DNA of 13,173 nucleotides from CAKAHY01 sp041848045 (GCA_041848045.1 JBGZHY010000089.1:1-13173); one strand, 5' to 3'; shown: positions 1 through 7,388, numbered from the stretch's first letter. The notes: a model not told the origin generated them from the sequence alone. Numbers and translations are program-made.

Positions 1-563
1 AGGATGTATTTTTACGCAGTGCGGCGGAGTACGCCAAAGGCATTCGCATTTTGCGCCAGGACAAGTGGGAGATGCTGATTTCCTTTATCATCTCCCAAAG
101 AAAAACCATACCTGCCATTCAAAGCTGTATTGAGGACTTGGCGAGGCGTTTCGGAAAAGCCATCGGTGACAGGCAGTATGCTTTTCCTACAGCCGAAGCA
201 TTGGCGGCAGCGGATTTGGCGGATTTGCGGGCCTGCGCCCTGGGATACCGGGCGGCTTACGTTAAGGAAAGCGCTTTGCAGGTCGCAAAGGGGGGATACG
301 ATTTAGAGGCGATGGCAGCTTTGCCGGATGATCAGCTGCGAAAAAAGCTGATGGAATTTAAGGGGGTGGGGGAGAAGGTAGCTAATTGCGTTATGCTGTT
401 TGCCTACCACCGCATCGCCGCTTTTCCGGTAGATGTGTGGATACAAAGGATGATCGACAGGCACTACGGGGGGCGATTTCCGCTGGAGAGGTATGAGGGC
501 TATGCGGGCGTCCTGCAGCAGTATATATTTTTCTACGGGAGAGAAACGGATAAAAAGAAATGA
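1..563 (+). CDS. 8-oxoguanine DNA glycosylase (OGG/HhH-GPD family), 5' end outside window
   Basis: Base-excision repair glycosylase/AP lyase that would remove 8-oxoguanine or related oxidised purines from DNA. The reading frame is open to the left edge (first full codon at 3), so a start at TTG 51 is only an internal codon and the N-terminal OGG domain lies outside. The visible part carries the HhH-GPD core: 'LRQDKWEMLISFIISQ' near the start is typical of the family, the hairpin GVGEKVANC contains the catalytic lysine (codon 375-377), and FPVDVW contains the conserved aspartate (codon 432-434), matching K249 and D268 of human OGG1. The C-terminal YAGVLQQYIFFYGR is also typical. The stop overlaps the ATG of the alanine racemase gene (ATGA), so the two are translationally coupled. 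Identification is by remembered motifs. A DNA-3-methyladenine glycosylase 2 label is the main alternative. Confidence 0.88.
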   Translation, partial: DVFLRSAAEYAKGIRILRQDKWEMLISFIISQRKTIPAIQSCIEDLARRFGKAIGDRQYAFPTAEALAAADLADLRACALGYRAAYVKESALQVAKGGYDLEAMAALPDDQLRKKLMEFKGVGEKVANCVMLFAYHRIAAFPVDVWIQRMIDRHYGGRFPLERYEGYAGVLQQYIFFYGRETDKKK

Positions 564-1699
564 TAGCAGCCAGTTACAGACCGACGGTGGCAACCATTGA
601 TTTGGATGCCATTCGCTACAATGTCAGAAGAAAAATACAGGATTTGCATAAGGAGCAGAAATTATATGCCGTGGTAAAGGCAAATGCTTACGGTCACGGC
701 ATGGTGAAGGTTGCGCAGGCTGCCAGCGAGGCGGGGGCAAAGGGCTTTTGCGTTGCCCTTTTGGAGGAGGCTCTGGAGCTGCGCAATGCGGGACTGACCC
801 AGCCGGTGCTGATTTTGGGCTCTCCCAGCCCAAAGGTGGCGACCCAATGCGCCCTGCACCACATTCGCTGTACGGTAACCAGCATAGCGTGGTGTGAGCA
901 GGCAAAACGGCATATGCAGGAGTTTAAGGAGCGGTATGATGAAATCAGCCCTCTGCGCCTGCATCTGGCGATTGATACCGGTATGGGCAGGCTGGGACTG
1001 CGCAAAGAGGAGCAGATACGGGAATTTGACCGTTATATGCGGGAAAATGCGGCGTATTTTACCTTGGAAGGCGTATATACGCATTTTGCAAGGGCGGATG
1101 AGCCGGATAAAAGCTTTACCGAAAAGCAGCTTAAGCAATTTGAGGAGCTCTGCAGCTTTCTGCAGACGAAAGCACCCTTTGCACACACCTCCAATTCCGC
1201 CTTTGCTTTATGGCACAATCACGAAAAAAGTAGTATAATAAGATATGGTGCGGGTATGTACGGTCTGAATCCCAGCAACGGAGATTTGGCGGCACCCCAC
1301 GAGCTAAGGCCTGCTTTGCGTTTGGAAAGTATGCTGATTTACGTCAAGCGTCTGCATAAGGGAGATACGGTCAGCTACGGCGGCGAATATGTCTGCCGGG
1401 AGGATGAGTGGATAGGAACGGTTCCGATCGGCTATGCGGACGGCTGGCTGCGGGATTACAGGGCGCAGGATGTGTTGATAAAAGGAAAGTTCTGTAAGGT
1501 GGTAGGCAGGATCTGCATGGATCAGCTGATGGTACGTTTGCCCGAGCAGTATGCGGTGGGTACCAAAGTAACCTTCATCGGGAAAGACGGAGATAAGGAA
1601 ATTCGGGTGGAAGACATTGCCAGGGCGGCAAATACCATAGGATATGAAGTGCTCTGTACCATCAGTGAGCGTGTAAAGCGGGAGTATGAGGGAGAGTAG
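560..1699 (+). CDS. alr: Alanine racemase (PLP-dependent)
   Basis: Interconverts L- and D-alanine in the cytoplasm, supplying D-Ala for peptidoglycan and for D-alanylation of wall polymers. The 379-residue length is normal for the family. The N-terminal TIM barrel has the PLP-binding lysine in AVVKANAYGHG (K40). The C-terminal beta domain has the second catalytic base, the tyrosine in TVSYGGEY (Y273, equivalent to Y265 of the Geobacillus enzyme), followed by WIGTVPIGYADGW and the conserved GRICMDQLMV. HTSNSA and RYGAGMYG are also typical. The start ATG 560 overlaps the stop of the upstream glycosylase gene. A perfect TATAAT at 1234-1239 lies inside the gene but has no good -35, so I do not call a promoter there. 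All catalytic residues are present and the gene looks intact. Confidence 0.97.
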   Translation: MIAASYRPTVATIDLDAIRYNVRRKIQDLHKEQKLYAVVKANAYGHGMVKVAQAASEAGAKGFCVALLEEALELRNAGLTQPVLILGSPSPKVATQCALHHIRCTVTSIAWCEQAKRHMQEFKERYDEISPLRLHLAIDTGMGRLGLRKEEQIREFDRYMRENAAYFTLEGVYTHFARADEPDKSFTEKQLKQFEELCSFLQTKAPFAHTSNSAFALWHNHEKSSIIRYGAGMYGLNPSNGDLAAPHELRPALRLESMLIYVKRLHKGDTVSYGGEYVCREDEWIGTVPIGYADGWLRDYRAQDVLIKGKFCKVVGRICMDQLMVRLPEQYAVGTKVTFIGKDGDKEIRVEDIARAANTIGYEVLCTISERVKREYEGE

Positions 1700-1762
1700 A
1701 TGGAAAAGGTGTTACTGCAAGAGGCTCGGTATGACGCGATCTATCGGGACTTAGCGGCATAA
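1700..1762 (+). CDS. 20-codon open frame after alr, possible gene remnant
   Basis: An ATG immediately follows the alr stop (TAG-ATG), with a good purine-rich Shine-Dalgarno (GAGGGAGAG) in the end of alr. It opens a frame of only 20 codons ending in TAA at 1760-1762. The peptide begins MEKVLLQEARYDAIYRDLA and resembles no family I recognise. It may be the first codons of a gene that once followed alr and was cut off when the downstream glycan cassette was inserted. It could instead be a short coupling or leader peptide, or chance. The start context argues for real translation initiation; the size argues against a functional protein. Confidence 0.3.
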   Translation: MEKVLLQEARYDAIYRDLAA

Positions 1763-1807
1763 AAGTAAAGGGCGGATGCGCTATACAAAGGAAGGAATAG
1801 CATATTC

Positions 1808-2959
1808 ATGAACAATTTGGCAAAAGATGTGAAAAGATATGATAAAATCATCATCGGTGCAGGCTTATACGGTTTGTATTCTGCCTTATACTGCGGAGAG
1901 AAAGGGCAGCATGTACTGGTGCTTGAATGTGATGAAGCTCCTTTTCTGCGAGCAACGTATATCAATCAGGCCAGAGTACACCAGGGTTATCATTATCCCA
2001 GGTCGATATCGACGGCAATGAAGTCTGCAGGCTATTTTGAGCGTTTCAACAAGGACTATCATTTTTGTATCAACAGCAGCTTTAACAAAGTGTATGCCAC
2101 TTCGGCACGGTATTCATGGTCGAGCGGAGAACAGTTTAAGGAATTTTGCAGGGCGGCAAATATCCCCTGTGAAGAGCTGCACCCGGGTCGTTTTTTTGAA
2201 AAAAGGATGTGTGACGGCGCATTTTTAACCAAGGAATATACTTATGATGCAATAATCCTGAAAAATTATTTTGTTGAAAAGCTGAAAAATCTGACAAATG
2301 TGGAAATCAGATATGGAGCCAAAATCATAAGCATCGAGAAGGATACGGCTGCTTTTTCGGTATCCTTGAAAGAGGGAGAGCAGTACGAGGCACCTTTTCT
2401 TTTGAATGCCACTTATGCAAGTACGAATCAGATTTTGGCGTTTTTGGGTTATGATCAGTTTAAGATTAAATATGAGCTTTGCGAAATCATTCTATGCGAG
2501 GTAAATGAAGAGTTAAAGCAATATGGCTTTACTGTCATGGATGGTCCGTTTTTTTCAATTATGCCTTTTGGAAGAACAGGCCTGCATTCCCTGACCTCCG
2601 TAACGTTTACGCCCCACACAACCAGCTATGAGCCTTTGCCGACTTTTGCCTGTCAAGAAAACAGTGCGGGAGGCTGCAGCGCTTTGCAGCTTGGGAATTG
2701 TAATACCTGTGTTGCCAGGCCAAGGACAGCCTTTCCGTATATGGCGGGACTTGCCAGGAAATACTTGAAAGATAAATTTGCTTTTGATTTCCATAGCTCT
2801 CTGTTTTCGATGAAACCGATATTGATGAGTTCCGAAATAGATGATTCCAGACCGACAGTCATCCGGGTATATGATAAAAAACCGACTTTTATCGGTGTTT
2901 TATCCGGAAAGATCAATACGGTCTATGATTTGGATGAGGTGCTGAATGATGGTCAATAA
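1808..2959 (+). CDS. FAD-dependent oxidoreductase (DAO-like Rossmann fold)
   Basis: Predicted cytoplasmic flavoprotein of 383 residues; substrate unknown, possibly a sugar or sugar-linked intermediate given its neighbours. The N-terminal FAD-binding motif is clear: YDKIIIGAGLYGLYSA (G17, G19, G22), with an acidic residue ending the second strand (VLVLE, E40). A mid-protein LLNATYASTN (residues 198-206) sits where D-amino-acid-oxidase-like proteins have their second dinucleotide-binding strand. The C-terminal FIGVLSGKINTVYDLDEV resembles the closing flavin-binding loop. An unusual cysteine group (C282, C290, C298, C301) lies in the C-terminal third. A Shine-Dalgarno (AAGGAAGG, 1788-1795) precedes ATG 1808. 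The gene overlaps the next by 14 bases. It is more AT-rich than alr. It is the first gene of the glycan cassette. The family fold is fairly sure; the reaction is not. Confidence 0.78.
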   Translation: MNNLAKDVKRYDKIIIGAGLYGLYSALYCGEKGQHVLVLECDEAPFLRATYINQARVHQGYHYPRSISTAMKSAGYFERFNKDYHFCINSSFNKVYATSARYSWSSGEQFKEFCRAANIPCEELHPGRFFEKRMCDGAFLTKEYTYDAIILKNYFVEKLKNLTNVEIRYGAKIISIEKDTAAFSVSLKEGEQYEAPFLLNATYASTNQILAFLGYDQFKIKYELCEIILCEVNEELKQYGFTVMDGPFFSIMPFGRTGLHSLTSVTFTPHTTSYEPLPTFACQENSAGGCSALQLGNCNTCVARPRTAFPYMAGLARKYLKDKFAFDFHSSLFSMKPILMSSEIDDSRPTVIRVYDKKPTFIGVLSGKINTVYDLDEVLNDGQ

Positions 2960-3890
2960 AGAAAAAAATTTTGTGTCTGCCGTTGTTTATGTGTATAACG
3001 CAGAGAAAAGAGTAGAAACATTTCTTCGGGGCATTACTGCCGTTCTGGAAGAAAATTTTGAACATTCGGAGATTATTTGTATCAATGACAGCTCGGATGA
3101 CGATAGCGTCAGGATGATTAAAGAGGTGGCTGCGTCCATACAACATACGAGCGTATCCATTATCAATATGAGTTATTTTCACGGTCTGGAGCTTGCCATG
3201 AATGCCGGTGTGGACATGGCAATCGGAGATTTTGTGTTTGAGTTTGATAACACGGTATTGGATTTTGATTTATCGGAAATGATGAAGGTATATCGGCGCT
3301 CGCTGCAAGGCTATGATATTGTTGCAGCTGTGCCGAATCGAAAAGAGCGGTTGAGCTCCCGTATTTTTTACCGGGTGTTTGAGCATTTTACAGATTTAAG
3401 GTATAAAATGCATACGGAGAGCTTTCGTATTTTGAGCAGAAGAGCCATTAACCGGGTAAGCGACATGAATAAGACTATACCCTATCGAAAGGTTTTGTAT
3501 GCGGGCAGCGGCTTGAAGTCAGACAGACTGGCCTATACCGTTGTCGGAGAGCATGATCTGAAAATGGATATGAGGGAGAAGCTGCACAGGCAAAATGTTG
3601 CCATTGATTCTCTGGTGATGTTTACCGACTTCGGCTACAAGTTTTCTATCGGAATGACCTTATGTATGATGGCAATCATCTGTATTGTCAGCATATATTC
3701 CATTATTGCTTTTTGTGTGAGCAACCCTATTTCCGGATGGACCTCAACCATTTTATTTTTATCATTTATCTTTTTCGGTTTATTCGGTATTCTTACCGTT
3801 ATCATCAAATATTTGCAACTGCTGATAGATTTGATTTTCAGGAGAAAAAGCTATACCTTTGAAGGCATAGAAAAATTAACCAAACATTGA
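2946..3890 (+). CDS. GT2-family-like membrane glycosyltransferase with degenerate catalytic motifs
   Basis: A 314-residue protein with the layout of polyprenyl-phosphate glycosyltransferases (GtrB/DPMS-like): an N-terminal GT-A domain and two C-terminal membrane segments (about 236-257 and 266-296). The fold is recognisable from ICINDSSDDDS (residues 44-54, standing for the usual VNDGS-D), the 'HGLELAMNAGVDMAIGD' helix, and the SFRILSRRAI segment. However, the metal/nucleotide-binding DxD region reads FEFDNTVLDF (98-107) instead of the MDADLQDPP of the next gene, VGSR is replaced by AAVPNRK (127-133), and the GKTKYN-type loop is absent (YKFSIG). It may be an inactive partner or have a changed donor or metal requirement. 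ATG 2946 or ATG 2949 could start it; both overlap the preceding gene, implying translational coupling. Confidence 0.8.
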   Translation: MMVNKEKNFVSAVVYVYNAEKRVETFLRGITAVLEENFEHSEIICINDSSDDDSVRMIKEVAASIQHTSVSIINMSYFHGLELAMNAGVDMAIGDFVFEFDNTVLDFDLSEMMKVYRRSLQGYDIVAAVPNRKERLSSRIFYRVFEHFTDLRYKMHTESFRILSRRAINRVSDMNKTIPYRKVLYAGSGLKSDRLAYTVVGEHDLKMDMREKLHRQNVAIDSLVMFTDFGYKFSIGMTLCMMAIICIVSIYSIIAFCVSNPISGWTSTILFLSFIFFGLFGILTVIIKYLQLLIDLIFRRKSYTFEGIEKLTKH

Positions 3891-3902
3891 GAAGGGTGAA
3901 GG

Positions 3903-4853
3903 ATGAAAAAATTGATATCAATCGTAGCGCCCATGTATAACGAGGAAGCGCTGTGCAGTGAATATTGTCGGGAAACGCTGGCAGTGATTAAAGAGATGGC
4001 TGCTCAGTACGATTTTGAAATTATATTGGTGAATGACGGTTCAAAAGATAATACCTATCAAGTGATGCTGGAGGAGCAGCGTAAATGTCCGGAAATGATT
4101 ACCACCATTTGCCTTTCCAGAAATTTCGGTTTAGAGGGTGCGGTAAATGCCGGTATTCGGAAAGCGGCGGGAGATGCCGTGATTGTTATGGATGCGGATT
4201 TGCAGGATCCGCCGGCTCTGATACCGGAAATGATACGGAAATGGGAAGCCGGTGCGGATGTTGTTGTGGGAAGCAGAATTAAGCGAAGCAATGACAGCTT
4301 TTTGAAAAAGCTGGGCGCGAATTTTTATTACAAGGTTCTGGATTCCTTGTCCGGAAAACTTAAGCTGGAGAAGAGTGCGGCAAATTTTCGTCTGCTTTCA
4401 CGAAAGGCTTTGCAACAGGTTTTAAGTTTGCCGGAGGTCAATTCCGTATTTCGGGTGCTTGTACCCTTTGTCGGGATGAAAACGGATATTTTGGAGTATG
4501 ACAGGGACAAGCGTTTTGCCGGAAAAACCAAATATAATTTAAGGACGATGATTCCTTACGCTTTGGACAGCATTACGGGGATTTCCGTAGAGCCCTTGCG
4601 AAAAATGATATATCTTATCCTTTGCACCGCGTTGATGACGGTGATATTTTTGGCGGCTTTCATCTTGGCGAAGGAAGAGTGGAAACAAAGTTGTTTTGTG
4701 CTGATGTTTGTCAGCTTTTTCTTTACACTATTGTTTACGGCAGTGGCGATTATGGCGGAGTATATAGCGCAAATCATGACAGAGGTAAAGGGGCGTCCGC
4801 CTTCTATCATTTATGCATATATACCGAGTGAGAATACGAAGGAAAGGATGTAA
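3903..4853 (+). CDS. Polyprenyl-phosphate glycosyltransferase, GtrB-like (GT2)
   Basis: Predicted to move a sugar from a nucleotide donor to undecaprenyl phosphate on the inner face of the membrane. The 316-residue protein has complete GT2 motifs: SIVAPMYNEE at the N-terminus, ILVNDGSKDNT (41-51), the DxD motif in VMDADLQDPP (DAD at 97-99), VVVGSR (121-125), the conserved NFRLLSRKAL (161-170) and RFAGKTKYN (204-212). Two C-terminal membrane segments (about 236-256 and 264-286) match GtrB/DPMS type III topology. It starts 12 bases after the previous gene, with GAAGG just before ATG. It shares its architecture with the preceding degenerate gene, so the two look like diverged paralogues. GtrA, its usual partner, is encoded at 6636-7106. 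The sugar cannot be read from the sequence. Confidence 0.92.
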   Translation: MKKLISIVAPMYNEEALCSEYCRETLAVIKEMAAQYDFEIILVNDGSKDNTYQVMLEEQRKCPEMITTICLSRNFGLEGAVNAGIRKAAGDAVIVMDADLQDPPALIPEMIRKWEAGADVVVGSRIKRSNDSFLKKLGANFYYKVLDSLSGKLKLEKSAANFRLLSRKALQQVLSLPEVNSVFRVLVPFVGMKTDILEYDRDKRFAGKTKYNLRTMIPYALDSITGISVEPLRKMIYLILCTALMTVIFLAAFILAKEEWKQSCFVLMFVSFFFTLLFTAVAIMAEYIAQIMTEVKGRPPSIIYAYIPSENTKERM

Positions 4854-4856
4854 GGG

Positions 4857-5798
4857 ATGAAATATGTAAGAATGGGAAAAAGCGGCCTGAAGCTGAGTGA
4901 GGTAAGCTTCGGTTCCGCTTTGACAATCGGAACGGAGTATGCGGATCAGGCTACGGCGGATAAACTGATTGACCAGGCATGGGATTTGGGCATCCGATCC
5001 TTTGATGTTTCCAATAACTATGGAATGGGCGCTGCCGAAGCATTGGTTGCTAAGGCCTTGCGCAGATATCCGCATGAGGAATATGTCATAGCGACCAAAG
5101 GCTCATGGCCGATTGGAGATACGGTATATCATAAGGGGCTTTCCAGAAAGCATATCCTATGGGCCTTTGAAGAGTCGATGAAGCGGATGGGATTGGATTA
5201 TGTCGATCTTTATTATGCCCATCGCTATGATCCGGAAGTATCTATGGAGGAGATTGTCAGAACCTTTAACGGGCTTATCAGGGATAACAGGATTCGCTAT
5301 TGGGGGACCTCGGAATGGCCGGTGGAAGCTTTGGAGGAATGTCACCGCGTTTGCGAGCGCTTAGGAATGGAAGCACCGGTTGTTGAGCAGTGTATTTATT
5401 CGTTTGCAGTGAGAAAGGCGGAAAGCAACGGTGTGTATGACTTCTGTCAAAGGGAAGGCGTCGGTATGCTCGGCTTTTCACCGCTATGCCAGGGGATTTT
5501 AGTGGGAAAATACAGAAAAGGTATTCCGCAAGACTCCAGAGCGGCGAAAAGTCAAAAGCTGCAGTATGATAAAACCATGAATTTTTATGAGCAAAATAAA
5601 AAGCGTATTGATCAATATATGGATGTATGTGACCGATATGGTTTGCGTCCTGTGGATGTTGCCATTAACTGGGGGATTCGCAAGGGTATATATCCTGTCC
5701 TGGGAGCGAGCAGGGCGGAGCAGCTGGAAGATACATTGAAAAATTTAAATATGGAACTGCCGGAAGAAGTATGGACTGCTTTTGAAAGCATATCATGA
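4857..5798 (+). CDS. Aldo/keto reductase
   Basis: NAD(P)H-dependent carbonyl reductase or the reverse dehydrogenase, cytoplasmic, 313 residues, close to normal for the superfamily. The catalytic tetrad is visible: D50 and Y55 in SFDVSNNYGMGAAE, K81 in IATKGSW, and H122 in DLYYAHRYD. The MGLDYVDLYY segment, RIRYWGTSEWPVE and GMLGFSPLCQGILVGKY are typical of AKRs related to voltage-gated potassium channel beta subunits and YghZ/YdbC-type enzymes. GASRAEQLEDTLKNL near the C-terminus is the usual cofactor-binding region. It begins 3 bases after the GtrB-like gene's stop, with its Shine-Dalgarno (GGAAAGGA) inside that gene. Between a glycosyltransferase and a sugar-isomerase-like gene, it probably reduces or oxidises a sugar intermediate, but this is inference. 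Confidence 0.93.
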   Translation: MKYVRMGKSGLKLSEVSFGSALTIGTEYADQATADKLIDQAWDLGIRSFDVSNNYGMGAAEALVAKALRRYPHEEYVIATKGSWPIGDTVYHKGLSRKHILWAFEESMKRMGLDYVDLYYAHRYDPEVSMEEIVRTFNGLIRDNRIRYWGTSEWPVEALEECHRVCERLGMEAPVVEQCIYSFAVRKAESNGVYDFCQREGVGMLGFSPLCQGILVGKYRKGIPQDSRAAKSQKLQYDKTMNFYEQNKKRIDQYMDVCDRYGLRPVDVAINWGIRKGIYPVLGASRAEQLEDTLKNLNMELPEEVWTAFESIS

Positions 5799-5816
5799 TG
5801 ATCAAAGAGGGTGATA

Positions 5817-6620
5817 ATGAAGTTATCAATATCGAATATTGCGTGGGCGCCGGAGCATGATGCCTGTATATATCGAAAAATGAAGGAATGGGGATATGAG
5901 GGCTTGGAAATTGCGCCCACTAAGTTATTCGGACCGGAGGCCTATCAAAAAAATACCGAAGCCGGGAAATTTGCCATGCATTTACGCAAGGAGTATGATT
6001 TACAAATATCATCCATGCAGTCTATATGGTATGGACGCAGCGAGCGTATTTTTGGGAGCAGTGCGGAAAGAGAGGCTTTGTTGGAATACACCAGGAGAGC
6101 CATTGCCTTTGCGGTAGACATAGGCTGTAAAAATCTGGTATTCGGCTGCCCCAAAAACAGGGATATCCGGCAAGGAGAAGACTTAGATGCCGGCATAGAT
6201 TTTTTGGCGCAGCTTGCAAAATATGCCGACCAAAATCAAGTGTGTATAGCAATGGAGGCAAATCCTCCGATTTATCATACAAATTTTATCAATGACACCG
6301 CCTCTGCCCTTCGCCTGATAGAAAGGATATCTTCACCGGGCTTTCGGCTGAACCTGGATGTGGGAACCATGATCGAGAATCAGGAAAGCATTGAAGCCTT
6401 AAGAGGGGCGGTAGGGCTTATTCATCATGTACACATCAGCGAGCCCTTCCTGAAGTATATTGAGAAACGAGAGGAGCATGCCATGCTGCTTACTCTTTTA
6501 AAGCAAGAGGGATATGCGGGATATATCTCGATTGAAATGGGACTTATAGAAGAAATTTCGGCTGTATACGCTGCTATGGAATATCTGAAAGAATTAAAAG
6601 CAGCAGCAAGCTTGTCGTGA
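5817..6620 (+). CDS. Xylose-isomerase-like TIM-barrel protein (sugar phosphate isomerase/epimerase)
   Basis: A 267-residue TIM-barrel protein of the AP endonuclease family 2 / xylose isomerase-like group, likely a metal-dependent sugar isomerase or epimerase. The expected metal-ligand series appears at the strand ends: E147 in IAMEANPP, D181 in LNLDVGTM, H206 in HHVHISEP and E240 in SIEMGL. The N-terminal MKLSISNIAWAPEHD and the WGYEGLEIAPTKLFG segment are typical of the group. A GTG at 5811 is in frame, but AGAGGG at 5806-5811 makes a better Shine-Dalgarno for ATG 5817, so I use that start. It follows the aldo/keto reductase gene by 18 bases. Paired with that reductase it could form an oxidise/epimerise/reduce route on a sugar. 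The substrate is not predictable. Confidence 0.88.
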   Translation: MKLSISNIAWAPEHDACIYRKMKEWGYEGLEIAPTKLFGPEAYQKNTEAGKFAMHLRKEYDLQISSMQSIWYGRSERIFGSSAEREALLEYTRRAIAFAVDIGCKNLVFGCPKNRDIRQGEDLDAGIDFLAQLAKYADQNQVCIAMEANPPIYHTNFINDTASALRLIERISSPGFRLNLDVGTMIENQESIEALRGAVGLIHHVHISEPFLKYIEKREEHAMLLTLLKQEGYAGYISIEMGLIEEISAVYAAMEYLKELKAAASLS

Positions 6621-6635
6621 ACGAAAGAGTGAGAG

Positions 6636-7106
6636 ATGGAAAAAAGGAATATCCGAAAGAAAGATATATTTGACAGAATAATGGATTTACCGATTTTAAA
6701 TATATTTCAGCCATTTTATATCAAGTATAAAGAGGCATTGCTATATTTATTTTTTGGAGGAATTTCTGTATTTTTAAATCTTGGTATTTTTGCGGCTTTG
6801 ACAGAAGGATGTGGCGTCAATGCCTTGACCGCCAATGCAATAGCTTGGATTATTTGTGTGGTATTTCAATTTTTCACCAATAAAATCTGGGTATTTGGGA
6901 AGGCTGAACTTGAAAAAAATATATTTTTTAAGCAATTTCTTTCTTTTGTCAGCGGAAGAATGTTGACCTTGCTTGGAGAAGAGCTTATTTTGCTTGTCTT
7001 TATTACTTTGCTGCGCTTTCCTCCTATGCCGGTTAAGCTGGCGGCGCAGATAGGGGTGATTGTATCCAACTACTTCATCAGTAAGCTGTACGTATTCAGA
7101 TCCTAG
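6636..7106 (+). CDS. GtrA-family membrane protein (putative lipid-linked sugar flippase)
   Basis: Small integral membrane protein, 156 residues, with four hydrophobic segments at about 33-56, 65-86, 98-126 and 133-153. The GtrA hallmarks are repeated after TM2 and TM4: FQFFTNKIWVF (77-87) and SNYFISKLYVF (144-154). GtrA proteins are thought to flip undecaprenyl-phosphate-linked sugars to the outer face for transfer onto surface polymers, working with a GtrB enzyme such as the one encoded at 3903. It is the last gene of the cassette and the most AT-rich region sampled (15 G+C in the line 6721-6780). It starts 15 bases after the TIM-barrel gene. No GT-C or GtrC-type final transferase follows, so that activity must be encoded elsewhere. 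Confidence 0.92.
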   Translation: MEKRNIRKKDIFDRIMDLPILNIFQPFYIKYKEALLYLFFGGISVFLNLGIFAALTEGCGVNALTANAIAWIICVVFQFFTNKIWVFGKAELEKNIFFKQFLSFVSGRMLTLLGEELILLVFITLLRFPPMPVKLAAQIGVIVSNYFISKLYVFRS

Positions 7107-7134
7107 ACTGTCATTTTACAAAATACAAATAATG

Positions 7135-7169
7135 CTTGTTCGTTTACCGCTAAATCCGGTAAAAACAAG
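7135..7169. other. Imperfect hairpin after the GtrA gene
   Basis: CTTGTT (7135-7140) and TTTACCG (7143-7149) pair with CGGTAAA (7157-7163) and AACAAG (7164-7169). This gives 13 base pairs with a two-base bulge and a 7-base loop. It lies 29 bases after the GtrA stop. On the plus strand it is followed by an A-run rather than a T-run, so it is not a standard intrinsic terminator. It could be a transcript-end or processing structure. Confidence 0.45.
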
Positions 7170-7223
7170 AAAAATTAACCGAATTATGCTACATTAAACC
7201 CATAAAAACAGGGAAAATTAAAC
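7160..7223. repeat. Approximate direct repeat in A-rich intergenic DNA
   Basis: Two 21-base copies with the pattern TAAAAACARGRAAAATTAA plus two bases begin at 7160 and 7203 (43-base spacing). They match at 18 of 21 positions by eye. The first overlaps the hairpin ending at 7169. Low base complexity makes chance similarity possible. Confidence 0.35.
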
Positions 7224-7307
7224 AAAAGCATATAGGGTTTTCGATAGAGAAGAAGCTTATTCATCGTTAGTGTAGGGGTGCTATCTTTGCCGCTTGGTTT
7301 TAGATAG

Positions 7308-7330
7308 AACAGATTCAACATCTGTTTTTT
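7308..7330 (+). terminator. Weak plus-strand intrinsic terminator candidate
   Basis: AACAGA (7308-7313), loop TTCAACA, TCTGTT (7321-7326), then T's to 7330. The stem is short and AT-rich but is followed directly by the T-run expected for a terminator of the glycan operon, about 200 bases beyond its last stop. Low stability keeps the confidence modest. Confidence 0.35.
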
Positions 7331-7388
7331 CAAAACAAAGTGTAAGACATATCTTGTTTTTTCTCGGTATCTGTAAAGTTGGATCTGT

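Noticed and set aside
662..1186. Minus-strand frame of 174 codons opposite alr
   Set aside because: Antisense shadow of a gene with all catalytic motifs intact; no independent evidence.
1234..1239. Perfect TATAAT inside alr as an internal promoter for the glycan cassette
   Set aside because: No acceptable -35 at 16-18 bases upstream and no extended -10; a single hexamer is expected by chance in a coding region of this length.
1782..1787. TATACA upstream of the FAD gene as a -10 element
   Set aside because: No -35 match at proper spacing, and a start of transcription near 1794 would cut into the ribosome binding site.
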